From assembly GCF_001969815.1 (NCBI RefSeq), contig NZ_MRBK01000014.1, positions 62,001 through 126,000 on the forward strand: a stretch of 64,000 nucleotides of DNA. The letters run 5' to 3'. Origin of the DNA: Bacillus swezeyi (GTDB lineage Bacteria; Bacillota; Bacilli; Bacillales; Bacillaceae). Every line of letters starts with the position of its first letter. Position 1 is the first letter of the stretch. A model generated the notes under the pieces. That model worked only from the letters and a program-made list of their open reading frames with translations, searched no databases and was not told the DNA's origin. The position numbers and the translations under genes are program-made. Below, one piece after another: positions 1-9,806 of the stretch.

Positions 1-250
1 AGGTCATATACTCCCTTGCAAAGCCAACATCAATAGACTCAATATTAGTGGACAGACCTTTAATTTTCGCAAATTCTTCAACGCTCTCACAAACCCGTCG
101 GTAACGATCAATTGTTTCTTTCGTAAGCCCTTCCGACATCTTTACGATACATATCTGCTTACACACATCAGAGAGGGTCTTACTTTTGTATGTATTTTTC
201 TTTTCGACATTTTGTTTAATCGTTGGCCTTCGTTTCCCCCGCATGTACAC
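1..250 (-). CDS. Tyrosine recombinase/integrase, N-terminal fragment (cut by window edge)
   Basis: About 83 codons are visible, read leftward off the window edge. The product starts basic (RGKRRP) and then shows a helical stretch with the pattern SEGLTKETIDRYRR, typical of the SAM-like core-binding domain of phage-type tyrosine integrases. The catalytic domain would lie beyond the window. The GTG at 250 is preferred because an AGGAGG ribosome site (258-263) sits 7 bases upstream; an ATG at 244 is possible but 13 bases away. This gene does not belong to the B. subtilis order downstream of spo0A, so it probably marks the end of an integrated element. The family call is by pattern only. Confidence 0.6.
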   Translation of the reverse strand, partial: MYMRGKRRPTIKQNVEKKNTYKSKTLSDVCKQICIVKMSEGLTKETIDRYRRVCESVEEFAKIKGLSTNIESIDVGFAREYMT

Positions 251-783
251 TCCATCCCCTCCTCAATGTCAGAATAGCTTAACTTTTTTCGTGATTCAAG
301 CAAAAACCGAAATATAGTCTTTTTAACACAAGAAAAAAACAAAGAACACAATTAAAAACCGAACTATATAACGCAAATAGAGACAATATATTAATGAAAA
401 ACGGAACAATGAATAGACGGAGCTCCACGACGAACTAACGAACGAGGGCGTTAACGAGACGGGTAACGAATCGAATCTTGTCTCGTAACAGCCGGTCCAG
501 CACGCCGTTGTAGTAGCCGGCAAGACCGCGTTCACAGCGAAAACCCCAATTATAAACTTGTAACAACCGATTGCAACATCGAAAAGAAAAAACCGCCCGA
601 TTACCGGACGGCGAAAATTCTTGCGCTATTTCGTTTTTAGTAATACCCTTATCGCGTAAGAACTAGCGACAAATTCATCGCAATAAGGACGAAAAATTCA
701 TCGGAATTACGATAAACTTTTCGTTAGAAAAGCTACGTCAATTCAACGTATAAATCAGCGCCAAACCCGCGTTACATCAACGC
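251..783. other. Gene-free stretch between integrase and spo0A
   Basis: No convincing gene is seen here. The stretch holds a leftward terminator near 584-613, a pair of 10-base direct repeats (671-680 and 694-703) and a section rich in the word AACGA (about 430-480). Its composition differs from the flanking core genes. It probably belongs, at least in part, to the mobile element carrying the integrase, with an attachment site somewhere between here and the spo0A stop; the exact junction cannot be fixed from one end. Confidence 0.4.
584..613 (-). terminator. Rho-independent terminator downstream of spo0A
   Basis: Read leftward, a 7-bp GC-rich stem (CCGTCCG pairing with CGGGCGG, one G-U pair) around a GTAAT loop is followed by TTTTTT. 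It would stop transcription coming from spo0A, about 170 bases after its stop codon. Confidence 0.75.
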
Positions 784-1584
784 TTAAGAAGCCTTATGCT
801 CGAGCCGCAGTTTATCGGCAACCATCGCGATGAATTCTGAATTGGTCGGCTTTGCTTTTGACATGCTGACCGTGTAGCCGAACAGAGACGAAATGGAGTC
901 GATATTGCCTCTGCTCCATGCGACTTCGATGGCGTGGCGGATTGCCCGTTCGACTCGGCTTGCAGTTGTATTGAATTTTTTGGCGATGTCAGGATAAAGC
1001 ACTTTTGTAATGCTGCCGAGCAGTTCAATATCGTTATACACCATGGAAATGGCTTCTCGCAAGTATAGATATCCTTTGATATGAGCAGGTACGCCGATTT
1101 CATGGATGATGGTCGTGATGCTGGCATCTAAGTTTTTCTTTGGCGATTCCGGCTGCGGACGAAGCACACTGCTTTGCGCAGACGGCGCGCGGTGTGCCAT
1201 TGGAGAACCGTTTCCGCTGACTTGACGGATATGACCGACTAGATTCTCCATATCAAATGGCTTAAGGATAAAATACGACGCACCCAAATCAACAGCTTTT
1301 TTCGTCACGTCTTCCTGGCCGAACGCCGTCAGCATAATGACGTTCGGCTGTTTTTTCAGCTGGGACTCCCGCAGCCTTTCAAGCACAGCCAAACCGTCAA
1401 GATGAGGCATAATAATATCCAGCACAAGCACATCAGGCTCCTTGTCTTTAAACAAAGAAAGGCATTCCTGTCCGTTATATGCCACACCGAGCACTTCCAT
1501 GTCGTTTTGCCCCTCAATATATTCGCTTAATAGGCCGACAAGCTCCCTGTTATCATCAGCAACACATACTTTAATTTTCTCCAC
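784..1584 (-). CDS. spo0A: Stage 0 sporulation response regulator Spo0A
   Basis: Master regulator of sporulation entry; when phosphorylated by the phosphorelay it binds 0A boxes and also drives biofilm and stationary-phase genes. The 266 residues give a receiver domain (about 1-125, acidic D10-D11, phospho-acceptor D56 in VLVLD) and a C-terminal DNA-binding domain (about 140-266, with the recognition segment [10 protein letters not shown]). The sequence is nearly identical to B. subtilis Spo0A and ends in the same HKAS. Start is GTG, as in B. subtilis, preceded by GGGGAGGAAG. Divergence is concentrated in the interdomain linker. The gene lies downstream of spoIVB with its own long promoter region. 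Confidence 0.98.
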   Translation of the reverse strand: MEKIKVCVADDNRELVGLLSEYIEGQNDMEVLGVAYNGQECLSLFKDKEPDVLVLDIIMPHLDGLAVLERLRESQLKKQPNVIMLTAFGQEDVTKKAVDLGASYFILKPFDMENLVGHIRQVSGNGSPMAHRAPSAQSSVLRPQPESPKKNLDASITTIIHEIGVPAHIKGYLYLREAISMVYNDIELLGSITKVLYPDIAKKFNTTASRVERAIRHAIEVAWSRGNIDSISSLFGYTVSMSKAKPTNSEFIAMVADKLRLEHKAS

Positions 1585-1639
1585 GTTTCTTCCTCCCCAA
1601 TGTGTATGTTGATAAATTTCATCATTCTTTTTCTAATAT

Positions 1640-1672
1640 GTTTAATTCGACAGCACCACTTTATTCCCTTTT
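1640..1672 (-). promoter_or_regulatory. Candidate sigma-H promoter (Ps) of spo0A
   Basis: Read leftward there is AAAGGGAATAA, then about 11 bases, then GTCGAATTA. This resembles the sigma-H elements (RnAGGAwww and RnnGAATww) and lies about 55-90 bases before the GTG. B. subtilis spo0A is known to be switched to a sigma-H promoter at sporulation onset. Assignment is by consensus match only. Confidence 0.5.
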
Positions 1673-1793
1673 TTTAAAAATGAATTTTCCAATATTAGTG
1701 GTATATCTCGTTTATTTTCGGTTTTTTTCTGATTTTCTCGATTTTTCGACTAGAAATGAGATTTGACAAACGGGAGAACGTGAATTTGTCGAA
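1646..1793. promoter_or_regulatory. Three 0A-box-like sites upstream of spo0A
   Basis: The Spo0A target TGTCGAA is present as TTCGACA at 1646-1652 and as TGTCGAA near 1787-1793; a one-mismatch copy (AGTCGAA, minus strand) lies near 1745-1751. Their spacing over 150 bases fits the autoregulatory boxes known at the B. subtilis spo0A promoters. Confidence 0.6.
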
Positions 1794-1849
1794 AAATCTT
1801 TCCATTTTTATTTTAACTCACAATGCTGAAGAATAAAAGGTGAAATCAG

Positions 1850-1877
1850 AAAACTGCCGGTGTCTCCGGCAGTTTTT
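1850..1877 (-). terminator. Terminator of spoIVB
   Basis: A perfect 10-bp stem AAACTGCCGG / CCGGCAGTTT with a 5-base loop lies just past the spoIVB stop, with T-runs on both sides. Confidence 0.8.
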
Positions 1878-3159
1878 AGCTCGCTTTATCCTTTTTGTAA
1901 ATATCGATCCCCGCTTCTGACAGCATCCATTCAATGTGAACACCGTAGCCGCTCGTCGGATCGTTGACAAAAACGTGTGTGACCGCTCCAATGACCTTGC
2001 CATTTTGAATGATCGGACTGCCGCTCATCCCTTGAACGATGCCGCCTGTTTTATTCAACAGCTTAGGGTCTGTGATTTTCAGCACCATTCCCTTTGTGGC
2101 AGGAAACTTTTGCGGGGTTGTACTGACGATCTGGATATCGAATTTTTCAACCTTATCGTTTTCAATGACTGTTAAAATTTGTGCCGGTCCTTCTTTGACT
2201 TCATTCGAAAATGCGATCGGAATCGCTTTGTCGGCAACACGGTTTTTGATGGATTCATGAAGCGTGCCAAAGATTCCAAAAGGACTGTTTCTGTTAATAT
2301 CGCCGATCACTTTTCGTTCGGAAGCAAAGCGCGCCAGTTTTTCACCGGGGTTTCCGCCCTTTCCTTTTTCAATTGAGGTTACCGTCGATTTAACAATTTG
2401 GCCGTTTTCCACAACGATCGGCTTTTTCGTATCCATATCGGAAATCACGTGGCCGAGCGCCCCGTATTTTTTCGATTTCGGTTCATAAAAGGTCATCGTC
2501 CCGATTCCTGCGGCAGAGTCCCTGATATATAAGCCGATTCTGTATTTATCTTCAGCTTGGTCCTTTTTTGGAACAAGTTTTGTTTTGATTTCCTGTTTAT
2601 CCCTCTTGATTAACAGATTTAAGGTCTCGCCTGTTTTCCCTGCTTTTTGAATGAAAGGCGTGATGTCATTCATTTTTTCAATTTTTGTGCCGTTGATTTC
2701 GGTGATAATGTCGCCTACCGCGATTCCGGCGGCTTCACCGGGCGATTTTTTGCCGTCAGCCGTATTGATTTGATGAAAACCGACAACCAATACGCCTACA
2801 GAGTGAAGTTTAACACCAATCGACTGCCCGCCTGGTACGACTTTTAAATCAGACAGAACATTTACTTTTGTTTTTTTAACCGGAAATCCGGCAAAATCAT
2901 AAACGAGGTCCGCCTTTCCGTTTTTTTCGCCTTTGATTTCCACTTCATGTTGATTCTCTTTTAATGTGAATGCTTCTGATGATTCATCTTGGGGAGTACG
3001 GACGGATAAACTTGTTTCTATGGCTCGTGAACCCGTCTCAAAAATGTTCATGTTTTTTGGTATCTCAATGTATTCTTTGACCGGTTTGTAAAATCCTACA
3101 CTTATTAAAGCAACAAGGAGAATTATACCCACAGCTTTTCTGATTTTTTCAACATCCAC
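1876..3159 (-). CDS. spoIVB: SpoIVB signalling serine peptidase (S55)
   Basis: Forespore-made protease secreted into the intermembrane space, where it triggers processing of pro-sigma-K by cleaving SpoIVFA. One N-terminal membrane segment (about residues 5-25) is followed by a PDZ domain (about 105-185) and the S55 peptidase domain, with a histidine in GALGHVISD and the nucleophile serine in GMSGSP. Chosen start is GTG at 3159, 9 bases after GAGGAG, giving 427 residues, the size of the B. subtilis protein (426). A longer in-frame reading to 3192 has no ribosome site. Expected expression is forespore-specific (sigma-F/G); I could not fix a promoter. Confidence 0.93.
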   Translation of the reverse strand: MDVEKIRKAVGIILLVALISVGFYKPVKEYIEIPKNMNIFETGSRAIETSLSVRTPQDESSEAFTLKENQHEVEIKGEKNGKADLVYDFAGFPVKKTKVNVLSDLKVVPGGQSIGVKLHSVGVLVVGFHQINTADGKKSPGEAAGIAVGDIITEINGTKIEKMNDITPFIQKAGKTGETLNLLIKRDKQEIKTKLVPKKDQAEDKYRIGLYIRDSAAGIGTMTFYEPKSKKYGALGHVISDMDTKKPIVVENGQIVKSTVTSIEKGKGGNPGEKLARFASERKVIGDINRNSPFGIFGTLHESIKNRVADKAIPIAFSNEVKEGPAQILTVIENDKVEKFDIQIVSTTPQKFPATKGMVLKITDPKLLNKTGGIVQGMSGSPIIQNGKVIGAVTHVFVNDPTSGYGVHIEWMLSEAGIDIYKKDKAS

Positions 3160-3310
3160 CTTTTCACTCTCCTCGCACCTAACCCACACCATGAAAATTT
3201 CTTTACGCTACATCATTACTTTTGCCTTCCTGACAGTGATTTATAACTGTGAACGGAAGAAAATCATTGGATAAAATGATAAAGAAACGTGTGTATAAGA
3301 AAATGCCCAT

Positions 3311-3342
3311 AAAAAATAAGCTGTTCACGATGAACAGCTTAT
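3311..3342 (-). terminator. Terminator of recN
   Basis: A 12-bp stem ATAAGCTGTTCA / TGAACAGCTTAT with a 3-base loop is followed by TTTTTTA in the leftward direction. The recN stop codon lies inside the stem. Confidence 0.85.
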
Positions 3343-5069
3343 CCGGTGGTTTTGACGAGGTTGGCTTGATGTAAAAGTTCTTTTGCATGGCGCTTTGTCA
3401 AATCTGTCACTTCAACGCCGGCAATCATCCGGCCGATTTCAGATATTTTTTCCTGTTTTGACAAAGGTGTAACGCTCGTCGTCGTTCTCCCGTCTTTCGA
3501 TTGTTTCGTAATCAAAAGGTGGGTATCCGCCATTGCGGCCACTTGCGGCAAATGGGTAATGCACAAAACTTGAGAACCGATCGATACACGGTGAATTTTT
3601 TCGGCGATCGCCTGTGCGACTCTTCCGCTGACGCCTGTGTCCACTTCATCAAAAATGATCGAGGTGACGTCCTGCTGCGCCGAAAAAATGCTTTTCATCG
3701 CCAGCATGATTCTTGACAATTCACCACCTGAAGCGACTTTTGACAAAGATTTGAGCGGTTCTCCCGTATTTGTTGAGATTAAAAAGCGAACGCTGTCAAT
3801 GCCTTGCTTTGTCAGCTGGACAGGAGTGCCGTTGACGATTGGCGCATCATCACGGGCATCCGCCGTTTTGATTTGAAATTCTGTATCAAATGTCGACTTC
3901 TCCATGTAAAGCTCATTTAATTCCTGCTTGATTTGCTTGGCGAGCTTTTTCGCCCAGGATTTCCGAATGTCTGATACATTGGCTGCCTCAATCGCGACAT
4001 CTTTGCCGACCGACTCTAGCTCTGCTTTCAATGTTTGAAGGTGGCTGTCTCGATTTTGGATGCGGTCGATTTCTTCCTCAATTTGGGCTGAATAGGCTTG
4101 AATATCTTCGACAGTAGCGCCGTATTTACGTTTTAGCTGCTTGATTTCATTCAAGCGCGATTCAATGAAATCGAGCCGTTCAGGATCGTATTCCAATTCA
4201 TCAAGCATGTTTCTGATCTGAAAGGTTGAATCCTCAAGAATGTAGTATGCATTGGCAACTGATTCAGACATTTTTTTGAGTCCATCGTTAATGCCGGAGA
4301 CATTCTCAAGCTCACTTGAAGCCATTCCGACCCAATCGAGCCCCGCCCGCTCATGGCGCAGCGCATTATAGGCATTTTGCAGCGCTTCATATATTTTCTC
4401 AAAATTTGAAATTTGCTTCCGTTCATCCTGTAAGAGCTCGTCCTCTTTCGGCTGGAGATTTGCGGATTCGATTTCATCGAGCTGGAATTGGATCAAATCG
4501 AGCCGATGCGCCATTTCCTGTTCGCTCTCAGAAAGCTGTTTAACCTTTTTCATGACATTCATGTAGCGGTTGTATACTTCTTGATACGCCTTTATTGCTT
4601 GATCAATGTCTTCGCCTGCATATCTGTCCAAAAGCTGCAGGTGCTGATCATCTTCCATGAGCAGCTGGTTGTCGTGCTGACCGTGGATGTCCAGCAGCAG
4701 TCTGCCGACTTCCCGAAGAGCGGCGATAGTTACAAGTTTTCCATTGACACGGCAGATACTCTTGCCGTTTGCGTTAATGTCTCTTCTCATGACGATCATT
4801 TCGTCTGAAGCTTCAATTCCGAGTTCGCCGCACAGATCAAAAACCGGATGTCCGCTGTCAAGCAGAAAAAGCCCCTCTAACTCGGCTCTTTTTTCTCCAT
4901 ACCTGACATATTCAGACGATCCCCTGCCTCCGACAAGCAATGATACGGCATCGATGATGATCGATTTTCCGGCGCCTGTTTCTCCGGTTAATACGGTCAG
5001 CCCTTTTTCAAATGAAATGGTTAATTCTTCAATAATGGCAAAGTTTTTGATCGATAATTCAGCTAACAA
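3339..5069 (-). CDS. recN: DNA repair protein RecN
   Basis: SMC-like ATPase that gathers at double-strand breaks early in recombinational repair. Walker A is GETGAGKS at residues 29-36; a long coiled-coil region (about 160-370) separates it from the ABC signature SGGELSR and Walker B IIFDEVDTG. The start is TTG at 5069, placed about 10 bases after AGAGGTG and giving 576 residues, the same as B. subtilis RecN; the extra nine codons of the open frame are not conserved. It follows argR by 32 bases, so argR-recN are probably co-transcribed, as in B. subtilis. Confidence 0.95.
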   Translation of the reverse strand: MLAELSIKNFAIIEELTISFEKGLTVLTGETGAGKSIIIDAVSLLVGGRGSSEYVRYGEKRAELEGLFLLDSGHPVFDLCGELGIEASDEMIVMRRDINANGKSICRVNGKLVTIAALREVGRLLLDIHGQHDNQLLMEDDQHLQLLDRYAGEDIDQAIKAYQEVYNRYMNVMKKVKQLSESEQEMAHRLDLIQFQLDEIESANLQPKEDELLQDERKQISNFEKIYEALQNAYNALRHERAGLDWVGMASSELENVSGINDGLKKMSESVANAYYILEDSTFQIRNMLDELEYDPERLDFIESRLNEIKQLKRKYGATVEDIQAYSAQIEEEIDRIQNRDSHLQTLKAELESVGKDVAIEAANVSDIRKSWAKKLAKQIKQELNELYMEKSTFDTEFQIKTADARDDAPIVNGTPVQLTKQGIDSVRFLISTNTGEPLKSLSKVASGGELSRIMLAMKSIFSAQQDVTSIIFDEVDTGVSGRVAQAIAEKIHRVSIGSQVLCITHLPQVAAMADTHLLITKQSKDGRTTTSVTPLSKQEKISEIGRMIAGVEVTDLTKRHAKELLHQANLVKTTG

Positions 5070-5101
5070 GGTTTTGTGACACCTCTTTTCAGGCATTCAT
5101 T

Positions 5102-5551
5102 TTATAAAAGTTCCAAGATTTTTTTCTGAACCAAATCCGTATCTTGATTTGTCCGGCAGATGATCAAAATTGTATCATCGCCGCAGATGGTTCCCATGAT
5201 TTCCTCCCAATCCAAATTGTCCATCAGCGCACCAATCGCCTGGGCGTTTCCAGGCATTGTCTTCAGGACGATCATATGGCTTGCGGAATCAATTTTAACA
5301 AACGCATCCATTAATGATCTTTTTAATTTGGAGAGCGGGTTAAACCGCTGATCGGCAGGCAGGCTGTATTTATAGGAACCGTTGTTTGTCGGCACCTTCA
5401 CGAGGTGAAGCTCTTTGATGTCGCGCGAGACGGTCGCCTGCGTGACATTATAGCCGTCCTTTTTTAAAATATCGACAAGTTCATCCTGTGTCTCAATCTC
5501 ATTTGCAGTGATGATTTCCCTGATTTTAATATGCCTTTGACCTTTGTTCAT
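5102..5551 (-). CDS. argR: Arginine repressor ArgR/AhrC
   Basis: Arginine-dependent repressor of biosynthesis and activator of arginine catabolism; acts as a hexamer. The N-terminal winged helix holds [11 protein letters not shown], and the C-terminal oligomerisation and arginine-binding domain holds [10 protein letters not shown]. The ATG at 5551 follows AGAGGTG and yields 149 residues, matching B. subtilis AhrC; 14 additional upstream codons in frame lack a ribosome site. Palindromes typical of ARG boxes overlap the leader, which fits autoregulation. A terminator separates it from yqxC upstream. Confidence 0.97.
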   Translation of the reverse strand: MNKGQRHIKIREIITANEIETQDELVDILKKDGYNVTQATVSRDIKELHLVKVPTNNGSYKYSLPADQRFNPLSKLKRSLMDAFVKIDSASHMIVLKTMPGNAQAIGALMDNLDWEEIMGTICGDDTILIICRTNQDTDLVQKKILELL

Positions 5552-5563
5552 TTTACACCTCTG

Positions 5564-5601
5564 TTTATACACACATTGTGTATGTTTATACAATTATGTT
5601 A
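5564..5601. promoter_or_regulatory. ARG-box-like palindromes before argR
   Basis: Two overlapping inverted repeats lie 15-50 bases before the argR start: ATACAC-N5-GTGTAT and TGTAT-N4-ATACA. AT-rich palindromes of this size directly upstream of argR suggest binding by ArgR itself. The match to the published ARG box is loose. Confidence 0.45.
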
Positions 5602-5632
5602 TACGATTTTGACGAGAAAGTACATGTTTACA

Positions 5633-5668
5633 GTAAAAAAGGAATAATAGCCCACTATTATTCCTTTT
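5633..5668 (-). terminator. Terminator of the yqxC transcript
   Basis: A 10-bp stem GGAATAATAG / CTATTATTCC with a 4-base loop, flanked by A and T runs, overlaps the yqxC stop. It separates the yqxC transcript from argR. Confidence 0.8.
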
Positions 5669-6503
5669 CAACCGACTTTTTCGCTTTTAATGTCTTGTGA
5701 GCCTCTTCGACAATTTGATTGATCATATCCTCAGATATTGGTGTTCCGGGCTGATCTTGCCCGCTCCAATGCAAATGAAGAAGAAATTCAATATTTCCGT
5801 CGCCGCCGGTAATCGGAGAAAATGATGCGCTTTTGCAATGATAGCCTTCCCGGGCCGCAAACTGACTGATGTCATCCAGCACAGCCCTGTGAACGAGAGG
5901 ATCACGGACAATTCCTTTTTTTCCTACCGATTCCCGTCCGGCTTCAAACTGCGGTTTCACCAAAGCGATGCAGTCGCCGCCCGCCACTAAAATCGTTTTA
6001 AGCACAGGCAATATGATTTTCAGCGATATAAAAGAAACATCTATTGTTGCAAACTCCGGCAGCCCCGCCGTAAAATCGGCAGGTGTGCAATACCGGAAAT
6101 TGGTGCGCTCCATCACGATGACGCGTTCATCCTGCCTCAATTTCCAAGCAAGCTGATTATAGCCGACATCGACCGCGTAAGAGCGTGCAGCTCCGTTTTG
6201 CAGGGCGCAGTCTGTAAAGCCGCCTGTTGACGAGCCGATATCGATCATCATTTTGCCGCGGACGGAAAGCTGAAATTCCTTCAATGCTTTTTCAAGCTTT
6301 AGTCCGCCTCTTGAGACGTATTTTAACGGGTTTCCTTTAATGGTTAACGGAATGGTGCGGTCAACCTTTTCACCCGGCTTGTCCAGCCTGTTTTCATTCG
6401 TGTAGACAATGCCTGCCATGACCGCTCTTTTCGCTTTTTCCCGTGTTTCCATTAACCCTCTTTCTACTAATAAAACATCGAGCCGTTCTTTTTTAGCTGT
6501 CAT
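5658..6503 (-). CDS. yqxC: TlyA-family rRNA 2'-O-methyltransferase YqxC
   Basis: Predicted S-adenosylmethionine-dependent ribose methyltransferase of rRNA. The first 60 residues form an S4 RNA-binding domain ([10 protein letters not shown]), followed by an FtsJ-like Rossmann fold with the SAM motif [11 protein letters not shown] at about 87-97 and VKPQFE near 185. The 281-residue length is normal for the family. The start overlaps the dxs stop by four bases (ATGA), so translation is probably coupled to dxs. Some TlyA homologues also have haemolytic activity reports; nothing in the sequence addresses that. Confidence 0.9.
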   Translation of the reverse strand: MTAKKERLDVLLVERGLMETREKAKRAVMAGIVYTNENRLDKPGEKVDRTIPLTIKGNPLKYVSRGGLKLEKALKEFQLSVRGKMMIDIGSSTGGFTDCALQNGAARSYAVDVGYNQLAWKLRQDERVIVMERTNFRYCTPADFTAGLPEFATIDVSFISLKIILPVLKTILVAGGDCIALVKPQFEAGRESVGKKGIVRDPLVHRAVLDDISQFAAREGYHCKSASFSPITGGDGNIEFLLHLHWSGQDQPGTPISEDMINQIVEEAHKTLKAKKSVEKE

Positions 6504-8401
6504 GATCCAATTCCTTTATGAGTCTTTACGGGGGTCAGCATCTTTATTCGTCTGATGACATCTTCTTTCGTCATGCCGATCTCTTCAAGAAGCTTTGCAA
6601 CGCTTCCGTGTTCGATGAATTGATCAGGTATCCCCATCCTGTCAATCATTGGGCTGTATGACTGATGGTCATGGGCAAATTCTAGAATGGAGCTGCCGAA
6701 TCCTCCTTGAAGCATAGCCTCTTCAATGGTTAAAATCGGAAGCCCTTCATGCAGAATATCCCCCAGCATTTTTTCATCAAGCGGTTTGATAAAACGGGCG
6801 TTGACCACTCTGACCGACCTTCCTTCTTTTTGAAGGTCTTCCGCAGCCGCAAGCGCCATTGGAATGGTGGTGCCGAACGTTAAAATCACCGCGTCTGTTC
6901 CAGGCCTCAACACTTCCCATGTCCCGATCGGAACCGTTTTCAGCTCTTCATCCATCTTGACGCCCAGTCCGTTTCCGCGCGGGAAGCGCATAGCGATAGG
7001 GCCGTCATCGTATTTGACTGCCGTGTTGACCATGTGCTGGCCTTCATTTTCATCTTTCGGCATCATCAGAACCAAGTTTGGAATGTGTCTTAAAAAGGCA
7101 ATATCAAATACGCCCTGGTGGGTTTCGCCATCCGCACCGACAAGCCCCGCTCTGTCAATTCCGATAAATACGTTTAAATTTTGCCGGCATATGTCATGGA
7201 CAACCTGGTCATAAGCGCGCTGAAGGAAGGTGGAATAGATCGCCAAAAACGGCTTCATATCCTGTGTTGCAAGACCGGCGGCCATCGTGGCGGCGTGCTG
7301 TTCTGCAATGCCGACATCAAACATTCGCTCCGGAAATTCACTCGCAAAACCTTCAAGCTTTGAACCAACCGGCATGGCCGGGGTAATGGCTACGATCCGT
7401 TCATCTTCCCGGGCAAGCCTCCGGACCGTTTCACTCACAAGCGCACTCCATGACGGAGCAGCCGCTTTCGGCTTTACGAAGTCTCCCGTATCAATCTTAT
7501 AAGGGCCTGTTCCGTGCCATGTACCGGTTTTGTCGGATTCGGCAGGCTTATACCCTTTTCCTTTCTTTGTAATGACGTGAAGGAGTACAGGGCCTTTTGT
7601 TTTCTTCGCATATTGCAGGTTTTCAAACAGCTCATCGTAGGAATGTCCGTCTACAGGCCCCAAATACGTAAAACCGAGCTCTTCAAAAAACATCCCTGAT
7701 ACCAAAAGGTATTTCAGGCTGTCTTTGATTCTCTCAGCTGTTGCAGCAAGCTTTCCGCCAACAGCGGGAATCCGTTTGAACAAATATTCGAGCTCATCTT
7801 TCACCCATTGATATTTCCCGGCTGTACGAAGCCGTCCGAGCATGGAATGAATCGCTCCGACATTCGGAGCAATGCTCATCTCATTGTCATTTAAAATGAC
7901 AATCATATCTTTTTGTTCGTGTCCGATATGGTTTAACGCTTCAAGTGCCATACCGCCCGTGAGAGCGCCGTCTCCAATGATCGGGATGATATATTCGTTT
8001 GTTCCTTTTAAGTCCCTTGCAGCTGCCATTCCCATGGCTCCGGAAAGAGAGGTTGAGCTGTGGCCTGTTTCCCAGACATCGTGTTCGCTTTCATTCCGTT
8101 TCGGAAAGCCGCACAATCCTTTATGCTGACGCAGCGTCGCAAAATCCTTTCCACGGCCGGTCAAGAGCTTGTGTACATAAGATTGATGCCCGACATCCCA
8201 TAAAAATTTATCTTTCGGGCTGTTAAATTCTTTATGCAAAGCAATGGTAAGCTCAACGACGCCAAGATTCGGACCAATGTGGCCCCCAGATTCAGAAAGC
8301 GTTTCAATTAAAAAACGGCGAATCTCAGCGCTCAAGCTTTCCAATTCTTGATTTGAAAGATGTTTTAAAAACGTAGGGTCTTTTATAGATAACAGATCCA
8401 A
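6500..8401 (-). CDS. dxs: 1-deoxy-D-xylulose-5-phosphate synthase
   Basis: Thiamine-diphosphate enzyme joining pyruvate and glyceraldehyde 3-phosphate, the first step of the MEP isoprenoid pathway. The TPP region shows GHQSYVHK, the GDGALTGGM motif and NDNEMSI; the central and C-terminal transketolase domains include [10 protein letters not shown]. The start chosen is TTG at 8401, which gives 633 residues and aligns with the B. subtilis N terminus (M-DLLS); the ribosome site is weak (AAGTGAG). The open frame extends to an ATG at 8452, but those 17 codons are not conserved and lack a ribosome site. The neighbour ispA supplies a later step of the same pathway. Confidence 0.95.
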   Translation of the reverse strand: MDLLSIKDPTFLKHLSNQELESLSAEIRRFLIETLSESGGHIGPNLGVVELTIALHKEFNSPKDKFLWDVGHQSYVHKLLTGRGKDFATLRQHKGLCGFPKRNESEHDVWETGHSSTSLSGAMGMAAARDLKGTNEYIIPIIGDGALTGGMALEALNHIGHEQKDMIVILNDNEMSIAPNVGAIHSMLGRLRTAGKYQWVKDELEYLFKRIPAVGGKLAATAERIKDSLKYLLVSGMFFEELGFTYLGPVDGHSYDELFENLQYAKKTKGPVLLHVITKKGKGYKPAESDKTGTWHGTGPYKIDTGDFVKPKAAAPSWSALVSETVRRLAREDERIVAITPAMPVGSKLEGFASEFPERMFDVGIAEQHAATMAAGLATQDMKPFLAIYSTFLQRAYDQVVHDICRQNLNVFIGIDRAGLVGADGETHQGVFDIAFLRHIPNLVLMMPKDENEGQHMVNTAVKYDDGPIAMRFPRGNGLGVKMDEELKTVPIGTWEVLRPGTDAVILTFGTTIPMALAAAEDLQKEGRSVRVVNARFIKPLDEKMLGDILHEGLPILTIEEAMLQGGFGSSILEFAHDHQSYSPMIDRMGIPDQFIEHGSVAKLLEEIGMTKEDVIRRIKMLTPVKTHKGIGS

Positions 8402-8665
8402 TCGGATCAACTCACTTTCAGCATGATTTCTGCAAGTATGCGCCTTGCTCATTTTTAAAGTTTATTTAAAAAGGATAGCTTCCATTTTGCCAGCTTGGAT
8501 TATTATATGATGAACTCACCCTCGTGCGCAAACTTGCATATGCGGACGCTCCAGTCTGAAAAAACAGCCGCTAACACATCGTGATAACGGCGCGGCGTTT
8601 GATTGTTCAACTGTTTACAGTTTATCATAATCAGCCTTTAATGCTCAAATGGAAGCCCCGGTATT

Positions 8666-9556
8666 TCAATGGTCCCGGCGGGCAATCATGTCGCAGAATT
8701 CATAAAGGAGCTCTTTTTCAAGGGATAGCTCTGAAATCAGCTGTTTGGCCTGTTCAATATGTTCGTCCAGCTTTTGTTTCGCTCCTTCTAACGAAAGGAT
8801 TGCCGGATAGGTTGATTTTTCATTGGTTGTGTCAGACCCGATCCGTTTGCCGATTTTATCTTCGGATCCTTCCAGATCCAACATATCGTCTCTGATTTGA
8901 AAGCCGATTCCGATATGATGGCTGAATTCGCGAAGCTTTTCAATTTCTTCTTCAGGAGCATCTGCAAGCACAGCTCCAGCAATCACGCTGAAACTGAGAA
9001 GTTTGGCCGTTTTGCCTTCATGAATCGACTGCAGCTCTTGCAGGGAAATGGATCTTGATTCCGCTTCCATGTCTAGAATCTGACCACCGACCATTCCTTC
9101 AGCTCCAGCGGCTGAAATAAGCTCATTTACAAGCCTGAGGCGTTTTTCAGCCGGCACTTCAGCCGGCATATGGGAGGTGATCAATTTAAAGCTCTCAGTC
9201 AATAATGCGTCTCCTGCAAGAACGGCCGTCGCTTCTCCAAACATTTTATGGTTTGTCGGTTTTCCCCTCCGTAAATCATCATCATCCATACAAGGCAGGT
9301 CGTCATGGATCAATGAATACGTATGGATCATTTCGACCGCACAGCCGACCGGAATTCCATTCTCTTCTTTTTTGCCGTAAGCATGAAGAAGCGCAAGCAC
9401 CAAAATCGGTCTCAGCCTTTTTCCTCCTGCTTCCAAAGAATAAAGCATGGATTGTTTAAGGGTTGACGGCGCTTGCAAATCTTGAATATATAAAGGAAGG
9501 CGCTCTTCGATTAATGCTTTTCTTGTTTTTAAAAAACCATCCAGCTTAACTCTCAC
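8666..9556 (-). CDS. ispA: Farnesyl diphosphate synthase (polyprenyl synthetase)
   Basis: Condenses isopentenyl diphosphate units to farnesyl diphosphate, feeding undecaprenol, menaquinone and haem side chains. Both aspartate-rich Mg-binding motifs are present: [10 protein letters not shown] and, later, DDMLD. The 296-residue length is that of the family. Its start overlaps the end of xseB by 11 bases. Unlike the tight operon elsewhere, about 264 bases lie between its stop and the dxs start; I see no gene in that gap. Confidence 0.95.
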   Translation of the reverse strand: MRVKLDGFLKTRKALIEERLPLYIQDLQAPSTLKQSMLYSLEAGGKRLRPILVLALLHAYGKKEENGIPVGCAVEMIHTYSLIHDDLPCMDDDDLRRGKPTNHKMFGEATAVLAGDALLTESFKLITSHMPAEVPAEKRLRLVNELISAAGAEGMVGGQILDMEAESRSISLQELQSIHEGKTAKLLSFSVIAGAVLADAPEEEIEKLREFSHHIGIGFQIRDDMLDLEGSEDKIGKRIGSDTTNEKSTYPAILSLEGAKQKLDEHIEQAKQLISELSLEKELLYEFCDMIARRDH

Positions 9557-9806
9557 CTTTTTCCTCCTCCCGAACGCTGAAAGGAGCTAATTCCCCGTTT
9601 TCCCGCAAAATGTAGTCCATTTGTTTTTCGACATTCTGCAGTTTTTCGTGGCACATTTTCGAAAGAACCATGCCTTCCTGGAAATAGTCGATCGCTTTTT
9701 CCAAAGGCACGTCCCCTTCTTCTAGCTTTGATACGATCTTTTCAAGACCTTTCATGGCCTCTTCAAAGGTTAGATCTTCTTGGTTTTTCTTCTTATCTTC
9801 AGCCAT
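9546..9806 (-). CDS. xseB: Exodeoxyribonuclease VII small subunit
   Basis: Small helical subunit that assembles on XseA to form the single-strand-specific exonuclease VII. The core [14 protein letters not shown] and [11 protein letters not shown] is typical. The ATG at 9806 follows GAGAGGCG by seven bases and gives 86 residues; ten upstream codons in the open frame are not part of the family. It overlaps xseA by eight bases and ispA by eleven, so the three are translated as one block. Confidence 0.95.
   Translation of the reverse strand: MAEDKKKNQEDLTFEEAMKGLEKIVSKLEEGDVPLEKAIDYFQEGMVLSKMCHEKLQNVEKQMDYILRENGELAPFSVREEEKGES

Noticed and set aside
142..351. 69-residue leftward frame at the integrase start
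   Set aside because: It runs out of frame across the ribosome site and start of the integrase; the integrase frame has better structure and family pattern.
323..535. 70-residue leftward frame with hydrophobic C terminus (holin-like)
   Set aside because: No ribosome site, GTG start, low-complexity content and no family pattern; probably chance in AT-rich DNA.
4151..4477. 108-residue leftward frame inside recN
   Set aside because: Same-strand shadow frame within the RecN coiled-coil region.
8402..8452. Longer dxs start at ATG 8452
   Set aside because: The added 17 codons are not conserved and no ribosome site precedes them; the TTG at 8401 gives the family length of 633, though its ribosome site is weak.
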